Shown here: one piece after another, positions 33,011-41,273 of the stretch | Layout: each line of letters starts with the position of its first letter | Position numbering within the stretch: position 1 is the stretch's first letter | DNA from: VAZQ01 sp036557705 | GTDB taxonomy: Bacteria > Pseudomonadota > Alphaproteobacteria > Rhizobiales > Xanthobacteraceae | Reading direction: 5' to 3' | Assembly: GCA_036557705.1 (NCBI GenBank) | Contig: DATBHB010000193.1 | Span: forward strand, 1-64,000 | Length of the DNA: 64,000 bases | Program-made: the position numbers and the translations under genes | Notes under the pieces: generated by a model | The model's input: the letters and a program-made list of their open reading frames with translations, nothing else | Database searches by the model: none | Told to the model about the DNA's origin: nothing

Positions 33011-33385
33011 GATGTGTGTTCCTGTTACGCGAAGAAACAGCGTCCGATCCCTCTGCCAGCATGCCGGCTCCCAACCATTCGCCGCCGGGCCATCGGCGAT
33101 ACGGGACCGGCCTCGATAGTGCACCACCGAACACGTGACATTCTGCCGCCCCGAACGTAAACGAAATCCAAGGCCTTTTGGTTGCCCGCTGAGCAACCCT
33201 TTGATCGCAAATGGTAACTCGCTCTACCAGGGGGAGCGGTGCCGTGCCGCTTGGCCATTAACCAATATCGTTAACGTGGATCAATCCGGGGGCCCCGCAC
33301 ATTGCCAAAATGGACGGCAGGTGTCCGCGCCGCGAAATGCCTACGGTTACTTGCCGGCCCGCAAAAATTCGGCGAAAGCACGCCC
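33011..33385. promoter_or_regulatory. Divergent intergenic region between tkt and the Crp/Fnr gene
   Basis: A 375-bp gap between the leftward tkt operon and the rightward regulator, holding both promoters. It is less GC-rich near 33160-33290. TTGATCGCAAATGGTAA at 33199 and GTTAACGTGGATCAATCC at 33270 resemble degenerate halves of an FNR/FixK-type site (TTGAT-N4-ATCAA) but neither is a full match. No gene is seen. Confidence 0.4.
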
Positions 33386-34213
33386 ATGACGAGAAGCACC
33401 CAAACACCCGATTGCAAGGCTACGCTTGCCAGCACGACTATTACAGAATGGCTGCTTCAGCTCACCCCGCACGACCTTCTGGAGGAAGCAGGCCGCGAGG
33501 TCAGGACCGTTGCGGTTCGCAGAAACAAGGACGTTTTGATAGTTGGCAATCATTATAGATTCGTCTATGTAAACAACGACGGCTGGCTCCTGCGCTATAA
33601 GGTTCTTCACAACGGCTCTCGTCAGATCATCGATTTTGTGCTTCCCGGCCAGGTCTTCGGATTGCAGGCATGCCTCTTTCAAAAATCGCTGTATTCGGTT
33701 GCAGCGATCACTGATGGTTCTTTAGCGGCAATCCCGCTGGCGGTCGTCGATGCAATTTTTGAGCGCAGCCCGCAGGGCGCCAAAATCCTGTTCTGGGCGG
33801 CGGCATGCGAATCCGCCGTTCTGGCAGAACATCTTATCGACGCCGGTCGCCGGTCCGCCTACGAAAGGGTCGGTCATCTGCTTCTGGAATTGTTCGTGCG
33901 GCTGAAGTCGGCAGGGCTGACCCACAACATGTCGTTCGAGATGCCGCTGACGCAGGAACTCATCGCCGATGCGCTCGGCCTCACCACTGTCCACGTCAAC
34001 CGCACGATTCGCGCACTGCGCGAAGACAAGCTCATTGCCGTCGAAGGAAGGGTTGTGACCGTACTCGATTTCGAGGCGCTTTCTCGTCTGACCGACTTCG
34101 AGAATTCCTACCTCGCCGCAACGGCCCGCGCGCTCGAAAGCACGTTGGCTTCACCCGGCAACGATGCGCCGTCGCAAAGAATGCAAATTCCGGAATTCAG
34201 CACTTCGTCTTAG
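33386..34213 (+). CDS. Crp/Fnr-family transcriptional regulator
   Basis: A 275-residue regulator. The N-terminal half is a cyclic-nucleotide-binding-like beta roll (YVNNDGWLLRYKVLHNGSRQ, IDFVLPGQVFGLQACLF). The C-terminal half has a Crp-type helix-turn-helix: MPLTQELIADALGLTTVHVNRTIRALRED followed by wing VEGRVVTVLDFEALSRL. The N-terminal cysteine cluster of Fnr is absent, so it is not an oxygen-sensing Fe-S member; an effector is unknown. It is divergent from tkt and is the natural candidate to regulate that operon. The start at 33386 fits the conserved N-terminus; an upstream in-frame ATG at 33302 is less likely. Confidence 0.88.
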   Translation: MTRSTQTPDCKATLASTTITEWLLQLTPHDLLEEAGREVRTVAVRRNKDVLIVGNHYRFVYVNNDGWLLRYKVLHNGSRQIIDFVLPGQVFGLQACLFQKSLYSVAAITDGSLAAIPLAVVDAIFERSPQGAKILFWAAACESAVLAEHLIDAGRRSAYERVGHLLLELFVRLKSAGLTHNMSFEMPLTQELIADALGLTTVHVNRTIRALREDKLIAVEGRVVTVLDFEALSRLTDFENSYLAATARALESTLASPGNDAPSQRMQIPEFSTSS

Positions 34214-34378
34214 GGCGGGTCACGCGCGCGTTCGCACGCGCCAGCAAGGCCCGCGCGTCATGGCGCGCCGTAACCCGCCGCTCGGCACGATTGCTGGCGG
34301 ATTACGCGGCCCGCATTGCGTGGAAAGCCGTACAGCGCGGCCGTGCGACCCGACTAATCTAACTGCGTCATAACCTTC

Positions 34379-34484
34379 GTAGGGTGGGCAACGGCGCCTT
34401 CTCCGATGCAACCGCGTGGGCAAAATCGCCCCGCGCCGTTGCCCACGCTGTCAGGCCGTGCCACGCGATTTTGCCCACCCTACG
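34379..34484. repeat. Dispersed GTAGGGTGGGCAAA-family element, copy 4
   Basis: GTAGGGTGGGCAACGGCGCC at the left, inner units GCGTGGGCAAAATCGCC and GCGCCGTTGCCCACGC, and CGCGATTTTGCCCACCCTAC at the right, giving a composite of two nested inverted repeats. It lies between convergent genes (Crp/Fnr and a membrane protein). The 150 bp before it also carry a related GGCGGATTACGCGG unit. Confidence 0.8.
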
Positions 34485-34504
34485 ACGTTTGTGACGCAGT
34501 AATG

Positions 34505-35173
34505 CTAATCCGCCCTGCTAAATCGCGACATCGCGAGCAGCGCCAGGCCGGACGCCGTGCCCAGCGCTCCGAGCGCGAGTGTGATCGCGCGAGAGCCGAT
34601 GGCCGGTATGAGGATAAAAGTGGTGCCAAGCGTGCCGGCAATTGAGCCCATTGTCGAAATTCCGTAGACGGCGCCCGAAACCCGGCCGGATCTTTGCGCG
34701 GAGCGCAACAGAAGCCGGATGGCGAACGGCGAGTACATGCCAAGAAGTGTCACCGGAAACACCATAATGGCGACTGCCGAAACGAGGCTGCCGGTGCGGA
34801 CGTCGTCGATCGCTGAAAGAACGAATTCGAGCACCGGCTGCGCAAAGCTCGGCAGCGCCAGCAGATAGACGGAGCCGATGATGACGGTCAGCCCGAGAAC
34901 GGCTGTCGACGCGGTGCGGTCGGCGAGCCAGCCGCCGAGAAAATAACCCACCGTGAGCGCGAGCAGCACCGTGGAGATCAGCGCCGCCCAGGTGTAGATG
35001 CCGCTGCCGAAATAAGGATTGAGATAGCGCGATCCCAGCATTTCAAAGCTCATCACGATCGCGCCGGTCACGAAGGCGACGCCGTAAATGACCGTGTCGG
35101 CGAGCACGTTCCTTGGTCGCGCCTCGAAAGTGACAATCTTGGCGAATTGCTGATCCACAAGGGGCCTCGTCAT
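34505..35173 (-). CDS. MFS-like membrane protein related to the N-terminal half of fused spermidine synthases
   Basis: A 222-residue membrane protein with about six helices (VIYGVAFVTGAIVMSFEMLG, TWAALISTVLLALTVGYFLGG, VLGLTVIIGSVYLLALPSF, LVSAVAIMVFPVTLLGMYSPF, then two C-terminal Gly/Ala-rich helices). The SFEMLGSRYLNPYFGSGIYTW and PVTLLGMYSPFAIRLLL segments are typical of the membrane half of large spermidine-synthase-like proteins. The methyltransferase-like half is missing, so it is a half-length family member. Its ATG overlaps the stop of the upstream GYF-domain gene by four bases, indicating translational coupling. Confidence 0.8.
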   Translation of the reverse strand: MTRPLVDQQFAKIVTFEARPRNVLADTVIYGVAFVTGAIVMSFEMLGSRYLNPYFGSGIYTWAALISTVLLALTVGYFLGGWLADRTASTAVLGLTVIIGSVYLLALPSFAQPVLEFVLSAIDDVRTGSLVSAVAIMVFPVTLLGMYSPFAIRLLLRSAQRSGRVSGAVYGISTMGSIAGTLGTTFILIPAIGSRAITLALGALGTASGLALLAMSRFSRAD

Positions 35174-35991
35174 TCGAAGACAGCCCCCGCATCAATGTGC
35201 GCTGGTCTCTTTCCCAAGTTCACGGCTGCATAGACGCACATGGCTATACCCAAGAGACGAAGGATAACGTGCATCGTTTGGGCAAGAACAAGCGTATTGC
35301 TATTCAATCCTGAGATTTTGACTTGGCTCATGCTCATAATACCAAAGCCGAGTGCACATATTTGATATACGAGAACTCCGATGGCAGCTGCGCGAGACCT
35401 CACCCTCAAAAACCAAATCAAAAGGATTATCACAAGGGCTACATCGACCAAGAACGACAGTTGTGCGCTCCTGAAGCTTCCAACCAGATAGAGCGTTATC
35501 ATCCCGACACTGATCCATCCGGTGTGACCGATGATAATCGCGAGCATAGGGATGGCGCGTGATTCCACCTGGCATTTCGCCAGTATGAACCACGCAACGC
35601 CGACCAACGCTGCCGGCCATATGAATGCTGCACCGAAAATCTTGACCGCACCTATTCCAATCACCGCGCCAACCATCCAGCCAAGGATTGGCAAGAGTCT
35701 TTTGCTCAGACTATCCTCGACCGCGGATGCGTTCACTGAATTCGCGTGCCGCGGAACGCCCTCAAGAGTTGAAGTCCGAAAGGCGCGGCGCGGAATCGGC
35801 GGAGGCCCTTCAAAAACTGGTGCAAGCTCGGCTACCTCGCGCGCCAGCTTCCAGTCGGAGAATCCTGTGCGCCAAACGAATGCGTTCATCCCTGCGGCAC
35901 GCGAGATGAGATACTTGCAAAGCTCGTCGTACGATACCGGGCCCGCTTGATGATCCGCATCCAGATCCAGGTAATACCAGACGTCTGCCAT
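35170..35991 (-). CDS. GYF_2-domain membrane protein
   Basis: A 273-residue protein. Residues 1-60 are a bacterial GYF_2 domain (VWYYLDLDADHQAGPVSYDE, FVWRTGFSDWKLAREVAEL), which binds peptides or proteins in the cytoplasm. A Pro-rich linker (EGPPPIPRRAF) leads to seven or so hydrophobic segments, among them LPILGWMVGAVIGIGAVKIF, FIWPAALVGVAWFILAKC, VGMITLYLVGSF, FLVDVALVIILLIWFLRV and TMHVILRLLGIAMCVYAAVN. Probably a membrane-anchored adaptor. It is coupled (ATGA overlap) to a six-helix MFS-like gene. The partner specificity is unknown. Confidence 0.82.
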   Translation of the reverse strand: MADVWYYLDLDADHQAGPVSYDELCKYLISRAAGMNAFVWRTGFSDWKLAREVAELAPVFEGPPPIPRRAFRTSTLEGVPRHANSVNASAVEDSLSKRLLPILGWMVGAVIGIGAVKIFGAAFIWPAALVGVAWFILAKCQVESRAIPMLAIIIGHTGWISVGMITLYLVGSFRSAQLSFLVDVALVIILLIWFLRVRSRAAAIGVLVYQICALGFGIMSMSQVKISGLNSNTLVLAQTMHVILRLLGIAMCVYAAVNLGKRPAHIDAGAVFE

Positions 35992-36157
35992 CCATCACCC
36001 CCCGAGCATTGTATTTATGAGGTTATTTGTAGCCTAGATTGCAGCTGGCGCAAAGCGGAAGCGCGAATCAGCGACCCGTTCCAAGCTCCCGCTTTCTGCG
36101 CCGCCTCGCGAACGAGGTCCTCTGGACACCGGCGGAGGTCCACGTGCGGGGAGCACT

Positions 36158-38464
36158 TTACGACGCCTCCAGCCCTGTGCGCGCCTTCTGAATGAGTTGC
36201 CACACGCGCGGCGGCGAGAGCGGCAGATCGCGCGGCTCGACGCCGAGCGAGGAAAGAGCTGCAGCGACCGCGTTGGCAATGACGGCGCCTACCGGAATGA
36301 TCCCGCCTTCGCCTGCGCCTTTCGCACCGAGCGGATTGTTCGGCGACGGCGCAAGCTCGAGCGCAATGGTTCGGATCGTCGGAAAATCGGTTGCGGTCGG
36401 GGTGAGATAATCGGCAAACGATCCGGTCAGCAGCTGTCCATCCTCGTCGTAAACGAACTGTTCGAGCAGCGCGCCGCCCAATCCCTGAACGATGGCGCCG
36501 ATGCACTGGCCATGGAGCGTGCGCGGGTTGATGATCCGTCCGACATCCTCGACAGCTACGTAATCGATCAGCCCGACCTGACCGGTCTTGGGATCGACAG
36601 CCACGTGGGCTGCGTGCGCCCCATAGCTGTAGGTGCGTTTGCTGCTGGAATAGGTGCCGTCAGCCGAAATCCCGCCGACAGCGAGCTCCTTTAATGCGAT
36701 CGATCTATCGCCGGGTCCAATCGCGGAATCGAGATCGATCTTGATCTCATCGGCCCGGCAAGAGAGGCGGCTTGCTGCCGCAATTCGGATTGCGTCGCGC
36801 AGACGGCCGGCAGCCGCCAGGATGGCGGAGCCGCCCATCACGACGGAGCGCGAACTGTACGACCCGAAACCTTCGCCGAGGTGGTCGGTCGAGCCATGGA
36901 ACACGCCCTTGATACGTTCCATCGGCAGTTCAAGCGCATCGGCTGCGATCTGGGCGAAGACGGTTTCGACCCCCTGACCGACCGAGGATGAGCCGACATA
37001 GACCGCCACCGATCCGTCGGGTTCAAGCACAAGCCGTGCGTTCTCGCGCGGCCCGGATGCGCCGCCTTCGATGTAGCAGCCGATCGCAACGCCCTGATAG
37101 CGGCCGTCAATTAGCTTTCCCTGGATTTTCGTCTTATCGGGCCAGTCGATCGCCTCCAGGCATCGATCGAGCGTCGCTTGGTAATCGCCGCTGTCGCATT
37201 CGGTCTCAATATCGGGGTCGAGCACCTTGGCGAGCCGGTAAGGCATCTCGGCCGCGGAGACGAGGTTGCGCCGGCGGAATTCGACGCGGTCGATGCCAAG
37301 GTCGCGTGCCGCCATGTCGATCAGCCGCTCGCGAAAAAAATCGGCTTCGTATCGGCCAGGCCCGCGATAGGTCCCGGACGGCGTCTTGTTGGTGACGACG
37401 AGGCTTACGTCCACGCGGATGTCGGGGATGCGATAGGGCCCGGACATCACTTGCGCGATGTTGCGCGACGCAGTGGCGCCGACCGTGCGCAGATAAGCGC
37501 CGACATCCGTATAGGCACGCCCGCGCAGGCCCAGAATCGTGCCGTCGCGGGTGCAGGCAATCTCAAGATCGCACTCCGCGTCGCGCGCATGATTGCAGGC
37601 CATGAAATTCTCGCGCCGGTCCTCAACCCATTTCACCGGGCGTCCCAGGAGCCGAGCCGCGAAGGGAACGAGGAAATCCTCCGGATAGAACTCACCGCGT
37701 GCGCCAAAGCCGCCGCCCACGTCGTATTCCAGCATGCGGATCGATTGCTCGGAGAGCCCCATCATCTTCGCGAGCATGCGTCTGTTTGGAAATGGCACCT
37801 TGGCGGCGCCGGAAACGGAGAGCCGCTGCTGCGCGGCATTCCATTGCGCCAGGAGCCCGCGCGTTTCCATGGGAACCGCCGCATGGCGCTGCACGCTGAA
37901 ATGCTCGCGCCGAACATAAGGCGCGTCGCGGAATGCTCGCTCGACGTCACCGCGAACCGCAGTGACCGTCGTCGCCACGTTGGTACCCGCCTCCTCGAAG
38001 AGCAGGATGTCATTCTCGCGCGCGGTCTCGCGGCCCGCGGCCGCCGGTAAGGCATCGATATCGAGATTTATCGAATCCAGAGCATCCTCGGCCAGGGCGG
38101 CGCTTTCCGCCACCACCATCGCAACCGGCTCCCCGACATACCGCACCTTGTGTTGCGCGATGACCGGCTGAAGATAGTACTGCAGCGCCGGCAGCGGCTC
38201 CTGCCGCATCGGGATCATTGGTACCTCGGCGCCAATTTCGGATGCGGTGATGACGGCGAGCACCCCCGGCCGCGCACGCGCAGCGGCCGCATCGATCGAT
38301 CGGATGCGTCCATGCGCCACGGGGCTGCGCAGGATGGCGGCATGAAGCACGCCATTCGGCGCAAGATCGTCGACGAATTGGCCGCGTCCTCGCAGGAGGC
38401 GCAGATCCTCGATCCGCTCGACCGCGCTGCCAATGAAGGTGTTGCGGGACTGTTGTTGATCCAT
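36158..38464 (-). CDS. Molybdenum hydroxylase large subunit (xanthine dehydrogenase / CoxL family)
   Basis: A 768-residue molybdopterin-binding subunit of aldehyde/xanthine-type hydroxylases. N-terminal part: IGSAVERIEDLRLLRGRGQF and LHAAILRSPVAHGRIRSID. Cofactor-binding stretches: EYDVGGGFGARGEFYPEDF, SGTYRGPGRYEADFF, GSSSVGQGVETVFAQIAADA and the catalytic-Glu region NPLGAKGAGEGGIIPVG. It lacks the CoxL-type CSFR loop, having GPGR instead. No small (2Fe-2S) or FAD subunit genes are adjacent, so its electron-transfer partners must be encoded elsewhere. The start at 38464 (MDQQQSRNTF) is preferred to 38497. The substrate is unknown; an aromatic or heterocyclic compound is likely. Confidence 0.9.
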   Translation of the reverse strand: MDQQQSRNTFIGSAVERIEDLRLLRGRGQFVDDLAPNGVLHAAILRSPVAHGRIRSIDAAAARARPGVLAVITASEIGAEVPMIPMRQEPLPALQYYLQPVIAQHKVRYVGEPVAMVVAESAALAEDALDSINLDIDALPAAAGRETARENDILLFEEAGTNVATTVTAVRGDVERAFRDAPYVRREHFSVQRHAAVPMETRGLLAQWNAAQQRLSVSGAAKVPFPNRRMLAKMMGLSEQSIRMLEYDVGGGFGARGEFYPEDFLVPFAARLLGRPVKWVEDRRENFMACNHARDAECDLEIACTRDGTILGLRGRAYTDVGAYLRTVGATASRNIAQVMSGPYRIPDIRVDVSLVVTNKTPSGTYRGPGRYEADFFRERLIDMAARDLGIDRVEFRRRNLVSAAEMPYRLAKVLDPDIETECDSGDYQATLDRCLEAIDWPDKTKIQGKLIDGRYQGVAIGCYIEGGASGPRENARLVLEPDGSVAVYVGSSSVGQGVETVFAQIAADALELPMERIKGVFHGSTDHLGEGFGSYSSRSVVMGGSAILAAAGRLRDAIRIAAASRLSCRADEIKIDLDSAIGPGDRSIALKELAVGGISADGTYSSSKRTYSYGAHAAHVAVDPKTGQVGLIDYVAVEDVGRIINPRTLHGQCIGAIVQGLGGALLEQFVYDEDGQLLTGSFADYLTPTATDFPTIRTIALELAPSPNNPLGAKGAGEGGIIPVGAVIANAVAAALSSLGVEPRDLPLSPPRVWQLIQKARTGLEAS

Positions 38465-38633
38465 GGGCGTGGTGTTTCTTAACGTGCCAAAGCGCAAGCA
38501 CCAAACTCACGCGTCATCCCGGCCGAGCGAAACGCGGGCGAGTGTCCGCGCGGCACTCCGCGTTCTTTTTCCTTGTAAAGAGCGGCCCTTCCTGAGACAA
38601 AGCCGCAACAAAGAGTGGCCAAGGAGATTGGAA

Positions 38634-39848
38634 ATGCACGAAGTCACCAGCGAGCATTGGCACGAGCCAGAGGGCACAAAGAACGCCGGATACGGCGCCT
38701 GGAAGCGGCCGAATACGCCCTATGACGACTTCATGGAGGCGCAGGGAATTCCGATCTTTCGCGGCATCGGCGTGCGGCGGGTGCAGGACATGCCGCTCAA
38801 GCCGTGGAAGCGCATGGGCGGCAACGGGACCTTCATCCAGCTTTACGGCACCGAGGGCAAATGGGGCTGCTACGTCGTCGAGGTGCCGGGCGCCGGAGCG
38901 CTCAATCCCGAGCGGCACATGTACGAAGAAATCATGGTCGTCGTGGAAGGCCGCGGCACAACCGAGATCTGGATCGACGGTCAGCAGAAGCCGCATACGT
39001 TCGAATGGCAGCGCGGCTCGATGTTTTCGATTCCGCTCAATACCTGGCACCGCATCATCAACGCCGGTTCGAGCCCGGCTCTTATCCTCGTCGCCTCGAC
39101 GGCGCCAAACGTAATGAACCTGTTTCGCGACGTCGATTGGATCTTCAACTCTCCGGCAACGTTCCCGGGGCGCTTCGACGGCAGCGCGGATTTCTTCAAG
39201 CCGAAGGATGACATCAAACCCGATCCGCTGCGCGGCCTGGCGATGCGCAAGAGCAATCTCGTCCCCGATATCATCAATGGCCAGCTTTATCTCGATAATC
39301 GCCGCTCGCCCGGTTACCTGCGGGTCGAGCCCAACATGGCCAACAATGTGTTCTACGGTTTCGTCGGCGAGCACGAGACCGGGCGCTACTCGAAGGCGCA
39401 CGCGCACCTGTCGTCGGCCGTGCTCGTCTGCCTCAAGGGCAAAGGCTACACTTATACTTGGCCGCGATCGGACGGCATGACGCCGTGGAAGGACGGCAAG
39501 ACCCAGAACATCTACCGGCAGGACTACGAGCCGGTCGGTTTGGTCACGGCCGCGCCTTACGGCGGCGACTGGTTCCATGCACATTTCGGCATCAGCAAAG
39601 AGCCGCTGCGCCTCATCGGCTGGTACGGCCCCAATAACCACCGCAAGGACAAGGCCGGCGTGCCCGGAGAAAAGGACACCGACGAGGGCGCCATCGATGT
39701 GACCGAGGGCGGGACCGCGATTCCCTATTGGCTGGAGGACCCGTTCCTGCGCAAGGAATACGAGGAGACGCTGGCGCGAGAGGGCGTCACATCGAAGATG
39801 GAGGACGAGCTGTATCGGCCGCCGGTGCGCGAGCCCGCGACTGTGTAG
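38634..39848 (+). CDS. Bicupin protein resembling gentisate / 1-hydroxy-2-naphthoate dioxygenases
   Basis: A 404-residue two-cupin protein. First cupin: NPERHMYEEIMVVVEGRGTTEIW, with HMYEE and FEWQRGSMFSIPLNTWHRI as metal-binding boxes. Second cupin near residues 245-330: GRYSKAHAHLSSAVLVCLKGKGYTYTW and GGDWFHAHFGISKEPLRLIG. Ring-cleaving gentisate-type dioxygenases share this double barrel but show variable metal residues, so oxygenase activity is inferred. An AGGAG site precedes the ATG. It is followed after 3 bp by an enolase-superfamily gene on the same strand, and is divergent from the molybdenum hydroxylase gene. Together these look like a catabolic locus. Confidence 0.8.
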   Translation: MHEVTSEHWHEPEGTKNAGYGAWKRPNTPYDDFMEAQGIPIFRGIGVRRVQDMPLKPWKRMGGNGTFIQLYGTEGKWGCYVVEVPGAGALNPERHMYEEIMVVVEGRGTTEIWIDGQQKPHTFEWQRGSMFSIPLNTWHRIINAGSSPALILVASTAPNVMNLFRDVDWIFNSPATFPGRFDGSADFFKPKDDIKPDPLRGLAMRKSNLVPDIINGQLYLDNRRSPGYLRVEPNMANNVFYGFVGEHETGRYSKAHAHLSSAVLVCLKGKGYTYTWPRSDGMTPWKDGKTQNIYRQDYEPVGLVTAAPYGGDWFHAHFGISKEPLRLIGWYGPNNHRKDKAGVPGEKDTDEGAIDVTEGGTAIPYWLEDPFLRKEYEETLAREGVTSKMEDELYRPPVREPATV

Positions 39849-39851
39849 GGC

Positions 39852-41030
39852 ATGATCGACCGGCCGATTGCAACAATCGAGCTATGTCATGTGGCGCTGC
39901 CGCCGCGCCGGGAGCACAAATGGACGGGCTTGACCGAGCCGATCGGCGGCTACGTTCTCGTCAAGATGACGGATGAGGCGGGCGTTGCCGGCTGGGGCGA
40001 GGCGCCTGCGCTCAAAGACTGGGGCGGCGAATTCGGCCGCTATTTCGGCGAGAGCCCCGGCACTACGATCGAGGTCATCAGCCGCCACCTGGCGCCGGCG
40101 GTGAAGGGCTGCTGCCCCGGCGAGATCGTGGAACTGCATGCGCGGATGGATCGCGCCATCAAGGGTTTTCCCTATGCCAAGGCTGCCGTCGAATTTGCTG
40201 CCTACGATCTCGCCGGCAGGCAATGCGGGCTCCCGGTGCATCGGCTTCTCGGCGGCGCCATCCGGCGGCGTATTCCGGTCACGCATTCGATAGGCCTGCT
40301 CGGCTTCGAGGAGGCCGAGCGCGAAGTGGCCCAGGTCGCCAGCGAGGGCATTCGCACCATCAAGATCAAAGTCGGCGTGGATCCCGATCGCGATGTCGAG
40401 ATGGTGCGCCGAATCCGCGAGACGGTTGGGGCGAGCGTGGCGCTGTGCGTAGACGCCAACCAGGGTTACCAGACGCCGGGCCAGGCGATCCGCACCTTTC
40501 GGCGCATGGAGCGATACGGTCTCATTTATTTCGAACAGCCGGTCGAAGGCATCGAACGGCTCGCCGAAGTGGCCCGCGCGATCGACGCGCCGGTCATGGC
40601 GGACGAGAGCGCCTGGAATGCACACGACATCATTCAAATCATCGAAAAGCGGGCGGCGCAGATCGTCTCGCTCTACACCACCAAGCCGGGCGGCCTTTAT
40701 CGCGCCATGGAAGCCGCTGCGGTCGCCCGCGCGGCCGGGATCATCTGCAACGTCAACGGCTCGGTCGAGACCGGCATCGGCAATCTCGCCAATCTGCAGC
40801 TCGCCGCCGCCGCTCCCGCTGCGATCCTCTCCTGCGTGGTTCCGGTGTCGACGCCGGCGGAAGCGCAGACCGGGCAAATGGCAGGCATCTACTACAAGGA
40901 TGATCTGATCGCCGCGCCGATGCGCTTGACCGACGGCGCCGTCGAATTGCCGTCCGGAGCCGGCATGGGCATCGCCGCCGACGAGACAAAGATCAGCCGC
41001 TATGTCCTCAATTCGATTAAGACAGCCTGA
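39852..41030 (+). CDS. Mandelate racemase / muconate lactonizing enzyme family protein
   Basis: A 392-residue enolase-superfamily enzyme. The K-x-K base is TIKIKVGVDPD near residue 175. The metal ligands are VDANQGYQT (Asp), IYFEQPVEG (Glu) and VMADESAWN (Asp), and a second Lys lies in SLYTTKPGGLYRA. This is the muconate-cycloisomerase / dipeptide-epimerase-like arrangement. The reaction is abstraction of a proton next to a carboxylate, giving cycloisomerisation, epimerisation or dehydration. It lies 3 bp downstream of the cupin dioxygenase and probably uses the ring-cleavage product. A GC-rich hairpin repeat follows the stop. Confidence 0.88.
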   Translation: MIDRPIATIELCHVALPPRREHKWTGLTEPIGGYVLVKMTDEAGVAGWGEAPALKDWGGEFGRYFGESPGTTIEVISRHLAPAVKGCCPGEIVELHARMDRAIKGFPYAKAAVEFAAYDLAGRQCGLPVHRLLGGAIRRRIPVTHSIGLLGFEEAEREVAQVASEGIRTIKIKVGVDPDRDVEMVRRIRETVGASVALCVDANQGYQTPGQAIRTFRRMERYGLIYFEQPVEGIERLAEVARAIDAPVMADESAWNAHDIIQIIEKRAAQIVSLYTTKPGGLYRAMEAAAVARAAGIICNVNGSVETGIGNLANLQLAAAAPAAILSCVVPVSTPAEAQTGQMAGIYYKDDLIAAPMRLTDGAVELPSGAGMGIAADETKISRYVLNSIKTA

Positions 41031-41088
41031 GTCAGGAGCAGCAGGGCTTGCTTGAGATGGAGTCGACATACGCGCCCCACGCGATCTA

Positions 41089-41254
41089 CCTCTCCCCGCT
41101 TGCGGGGAGAGGTCGCCGCCCACAAGCGCGTGTACGCGCGTCTTCGACGCGCTATGGGCGGCGGGTGAGGGGCGGCCCCCGCAAGCTGGGCTCGTGGCGG
41201 GTGCCCCTCACCCGCTCGCTGCGCTCGCGACCTCTCCCCGCAAGCGGGGAGAGG
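41089..41254. repeat. Composite palindromic repeat with two CCTCTCCCCGC hairpins
   Basis: CCTCTCCCCGCTTGCGGGGAG followed by AGG (41089-41112) and CCTCTCCCCGCAAGCGGGGAG followed by AGG (41231-41254) are near-identical hairpins. Between them, GCGGGTGAGGGGC and GCCCCTCACCCGC form another inverted repeat. The element fills the gap before the M24 gene and ends about 20 bp ahead of its ATG. Confidence 0.8.
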
Positions 41255-41273
41255 TGAGCAAGCCAGCAGCACC

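Noticed and set aside
30848..33196. Transketolase starting at 33196 with 62 extra residues
   Set aside because: The extension (RLRSGRQNV...) has no family similarity and would occupy the promoter region; the ATG at 33010 has a ribosome site.
33195..33290. Possible FNR/FixK boxes before the Crp/Fnr gene
   Set aside because: Neither TTGATCGCAAATGGTAA nor GTTAACGTGGATCAATCC matches TTGAT-N4-ATCAA fully, so no separate operator was called.
41089..41254. CRISPR-like array from paired CCTCTCCCCGC hairpins
   Set aside because: Only two palindromic units with a third, different inverted repeat between them; no regular repeat-spacer pattern or cas genes.
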